A stretch of 6,642 nt of DNA from Syntrophales bacterium (GTDB lineage: Bacteria > Desulfobacterota > Syntrophia > Syntrophales > UBA2192), in NCBI GenBank assembly GCA_025454095.1, contig JALOPC010000324.1:1-6642 (forward strand). The letters run 5' to 3'. Below the pieces are notes generated by a model that made no database searches, was not told the DNA's origin, and was given only the letters and a program-made list of their open reading frames with translations. This document shows positions 4,739-6,642 of the stretch, in pieces (position 1 is the stretch's first letter; every line of letters begins with the position of its first letter). Position numbers and translations under genes: made by a program.

Positions 4739-6574
4739 ATGGCCTACGAAGACTCCATCTACTACAAGAAGCCCTGGCTCAAGTCCTACGAGCCGGGAGT
4801 GCCGGCCACGATCAACTACGAAGAAATCACCATGCCCGACATCCTGGACCGGACGGCGGCAAAGTACCCCGACAAGGCCGCCCTCATCTTCCAGGGCTAC
4901 TCGATCACCTATCGACAGATGAAAGACATGGTGGACCGCTTCGCCGCGTGCCTGACCGATTTCGGGGTCAAGCAGGGCGATGCCGTGGCGATCCTGCTCC
5001 CCAACATGATCCCGCAGGTGATCGCCTACTATGCGACGCTGCGCATCGGGGCGATCACCGTTCTCAACAACCCGCTGTACTCCGACCGCGAGCTGGAGCA
5101 CCAGTTCAACGACTCGGGCTCGAAGGTGCTCGTCACCCTCGATTTGCTGGGCAACCGCATGATCGACCTGCGGCCCAAGACGAAGGTCAGGCAGATCGTA
5201 TACACCTCCATCGGCGACTACCTGCCCTTCCCGAAGAGCCTGCTCTTCCCGCTGGTCGGCAAGAAGAAAAAGATGGCCGCCGACGTGAAGGCGGCGACCG
5301 ACGTCTACAGGTGGAAGGACTGCATCGCCAAGTACGGCCCCAACCCGCCGCGGCCGAAGATCGGCTTCGAAGATGTGGCCATGTACCAGTACACGGGCGG
5401 CACCACGGGCGTTTCCAAGGGCTGCATGCTCACCCATGCCAACCTCAGCAAGCAGATCCAGCAGGCCGAGGCCTGGTTCCAGAGGTTCAAAAAGGGAGAC
5501 GAGATCTGCCTCGGGGCGCTTCCCATCTTCCACGTTTTCGGCATGACGGGCGCCATGAATATCTCCGTCCACATGGGCTGGACCGACGTCCTTATCCCCC
5601 GGCCCCAGCCGCCGCAGCTGCTGGAGGCGATCCGCAAGTTCCGCCCCACCTTCGCGGCGCTCGTGCCCACCATGTACATCGGGATGCTCAACCACCCGGA
5701 CCTGAAGAAGACGGACATGTCCTGTATCAAGGGGGCCTTCTCGGGAAGCGCGCCGCTTCCCGTCGAGGTCATTCATGAGTTCGAAAGGCTTACGGGCGCT
5801 GTTATTGTCGAGGGTTTCGGGATGACGGAGACGACACCGGTTGTCCACGTGAACCCCTTTGGGGGCGGCGTCCGCAAGGTGGGAAGCGTCGGCGTGCCCA
5901 TCAGCGACACGGAGGCGCGGATCGTGGACCTCGAGACGGGCCTCATCGACCTGCCCGTGAACACGCCCGGCGAGCTCATCGTCCGGGGCCCCCAGGTCAT
6001 GAAGGGCTACCTGCACATGCCCGACGAGACGGCCAACACGATTCGCAACGGCTGGTGCTTCACGGGGGACATCGCCGTCATGGACGAGGACGGCTACTTT
6101 TTCATCGTGGACCGGAAGAAGGACATGATCATCTCGGGCGGCTTCAACATCTATCCGAGGGACATCGATGAGGTGTTCTACGAGCACCCCAAGATCCAGG
6201 AGGCATGCTCCATCGGCATCCCGGACCCCAAGCGGGGCGAGAACGTGAAGCTCTTCGTCGTTCTCAAGGAAGGCGAGACGGCGACCCAGGAAGAGCTCAT
6301 CGAGTACGCCAAGACGAAGCTGGCCACCTACAAGCTTCCCTCGGAGATCGAGTTCCGCGCGGAGCTGCCGAAGAGCACCGTCGGAAAGGTCCTGCGCAAG
6401 GAGCTCAAGGCAAAGCGGGGTGAGTCATCACGCCGCTTAAACGAGTGCAAACGAATAACGGGGAGGCTACCCAATCGGCGGTCTCCCCGCTTTTTTTCTG
6501 CAGCCTCGAGCAACAAGCCGCAAGCCCCAAGGCAAGAAAATCCCCCTCTTTCCCCCTTTGTAAAAGGGGGATGA
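4739..6574 (+). CDS. Long-chain fatty-acid--CoA ligase (FadD-like AMP-binding enzyme); expected stop lost, 50-residue readthrough tail
   Basis: ATP-dependent acyl-CoA synthetase that activates fatty acids to acyl-CoA via an acyl-adenylate. ATG 4739 follows GAGGTG (4729-4734). Adenylation motifs occur in order: P-loop-type TGGTTGVSKG at residues 219-228, EGFGMTETTP at 358-367, TGD at 442-444, DRKKDMI at 458-464, and PKSTVGK at 544-550 with Lys550 as the expected catalytic lysine. The FadD style is seen in YTGGTTGVSKG followed by MLTH, close to E. coli FadD. The homologous part ends at about residue 561 (LKAKRG), the length of E. coli FadD, and a TGA sits right there at 6421-6423 but one base out of frame. 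Read literally, the frame continues 50 residues, through the terminator at 6459-6497 and into the repeat at 6536-6588, stopping at 6572-6574. That tail is low-complexity and basic and looks non-native. One extra G in the GGGG run at 6417-6420 would restore the stop, so the true gene is probably 4739-6423. Chain-length preference cannot be read from sequence. Confidence 0.92.
   Translation: MAYEDSIYYKKPWLKSYEPGVPATINYEEITMPDILDRTAAKYPDKAALIFQGYSITYRQMKDMVDRFAACLTDFGVKQGDAVAILLPNMIPQVIAYYATLRIGAITVLNNPLYSDRELEHQFNDSGSKVLVTLDLLGNRMIDLRPKTKVRQIVYTSIGDYLPFPKSLLFPLVGKKKKMAADVKAATDVYRWKDCIAKYGPNPPRPKIGFEDVAMYQYTGGTTGVSKGCMLTHANLSKQIQQAEAWFQRFKKGDEICLGALPIFHVFGMTGAMNISVHMGWTDVLIPRPQPPQLLEAIRKFRPTFAALVPTMYIGMLNHPDLKKTDMSCIKGAFSGSAPLPVEVIHEFERLTGAVIVEGFGMTETTPVVHVNPFGGGVRKVGSVGVPISDTEARIVDLETGLIDLPVNTPGELIVRGPQVMKGYLHMPDETANTIRNGWCFTGDIAVMDEDGYFFIVDRKKDMIISGGFNIYPRDIDEVFYEHPKIQEACSIGIPDPKRGENVKLFVVLKEGETATQEELIEYAKTKLATYKLPSEIEFRAELPKSTVGKVLRKELKAKRGESSRRLNECKRITGRLPNRRSPRFFSAASSNKPQAPRQENPPLSPFVKGG
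6459..6497 (+). terminator. Rho-independent terminator of the acyl-CoA ligase
   Basis: The stem CGGGGAG / CTCCCCG (6459-6465 with 6483-6489) extends inward by G-U, C-G and U-G pairs. It is followed by C and seven T (6491-6497). It lies 36 bases past the expected but out-of-frame TGA at 6421, the normal position for a terminator, yet inside the reading frame as sequenced. Confidence 0.9.
6514..6534. repeat. Three imperfect 7-base tandem repeats
   Basis: CAAGCCG, CAAGCCC and CAAGGCA follow each other without gaps (6514-6520, 6521-6527, 6528-6534) between the ligase terminator and the palindromic repeat. It is short, and no function is apparent. Confidence 0.45.
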
Positions 6575-6588
6575 AAGGGGGATTTTTC
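6536..6588. repeat. Palindromic C5/G5 repeat hairpin, likely dispersed intergenic element and bidirectional terminator
   Basis: The left arm has two CCCCC blocks (6542-6546, 6552-6556) and the right arm two GGGGG blocks (6566-6570, 6577-6581). The inner CCCCCTTT (6552-6559) pairs with AAAGGGGG (6563-6570), the outer AAAATCCCCC (6537-6546) with GGGGGATTTT (6577-6586), and the middle pairs imperfectly. A T-run ends it (6583-6587), and the A-run at 6537-6540 serves the other strand. Its translation in this frame (NPPLSPFVKGG) is a peptide I recall as a common spurious readout of such repeats in many genomes; that is memory, not a search. Confidence 0.7.
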
Positions 6589-6642
6589 TTTTCACCATTG
6601 ACCTCTCACCTCATTTTGTCCGCTTCTCCTCCTCCAGTCGTG

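Noticed and set aside
3437..6187. Very long antisense open frame (916 codons) across the transporter and ligase
   Set aside because: It spans two well-supported + strand genes, their terminator and a promoter region; its translation is rich in Val/His/Asp/Arg as expected from the complement of GC-biased codons, and shows no domain.
4636..6506. 12-base inverted repeat AGGCTGCAGAAA flanking the ligase (4636-4647 and 6495-6506), as a possible invertible cassette
   Set aside because: About one such 12-base pair is expected by chance in 6.6 kb, the arms are too short for efficient recombination, and no recombinase or target duplication is seen.

Overview
The window looks like a chromosomal segment from a GC-rich (about 60-65% by eye) anaerobic bacterium of the Desulfobacterota / former Deltaproteobacteria, most plausibly a syntrophic or sulfate-reducing fatty-acid or aromatic degrader related to Syntrophales/Syntrophobacteria. 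The clues are an electron-transfer flavoprotein gene beside a membrane-bound, NarI-like plus HdrD-like Fe-S oxidoreductase (ETF:methylmenaquinone oxidoreductase, EMO, type), and two intergenic palindromic elements of kinds I recall as dispersed in such genomes. The taxonomic call is inference; no rRNA or other marker is present.

Layout, all genes on the + strand: (1) 1-585, the 3' part of etfA, cut by the left edge, then a GC-rich hairpin terminator. (2) 635-1164, a long non-coding gap holding a ~126-bp imperfect palindromic element (653-778) and about 385 bases of structured leader, with a terminator-like hairpin 32 bases before the next gene. (3) 1165-3201, the 678-aa EMO-like membrane Fe-S oxidoreductase, closed by a strong terminator. 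(4) 3407-4576, an outer-membrane OmpP1/FadL-family transporter with its own sigma70-like promoter and a 17-base palindrome in its leader, closed by a 17-bp bidirectional terminator. (5) 4739-6574, a FadD-like long-chain acyl-CoA ligase whose expected stop codon is out of frame by one base, so the frame runs on through its own terminator (6459-6497) and into a palindromic repeat (6536-6588).

The genes make a coherent set for fatty-acid catabolism: FadL-type import across the outer membrane, FadD-type activation to acyl-CoA, beta-oxidation by enzymes encoded elsewhere, then electrons from acyl-CoA dehydrogenase through ETF to the membrane oxidoreductase and the menaquinone pool. Each gene has its own terminator, so this is a functional neighbourhood of separately controlled units and not one operon.

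I found no CRISPR array, tRNA, rRNA, transposase, known riboswitch or clearly new multi-gene system. The most interesting points are the nonstop/frameshifted end of the ligase, the missing fourth cysteine in the first CCG motif of the oxidoreductase, and the repeat-bearing, hairpin-rich leader upstream of that gene.
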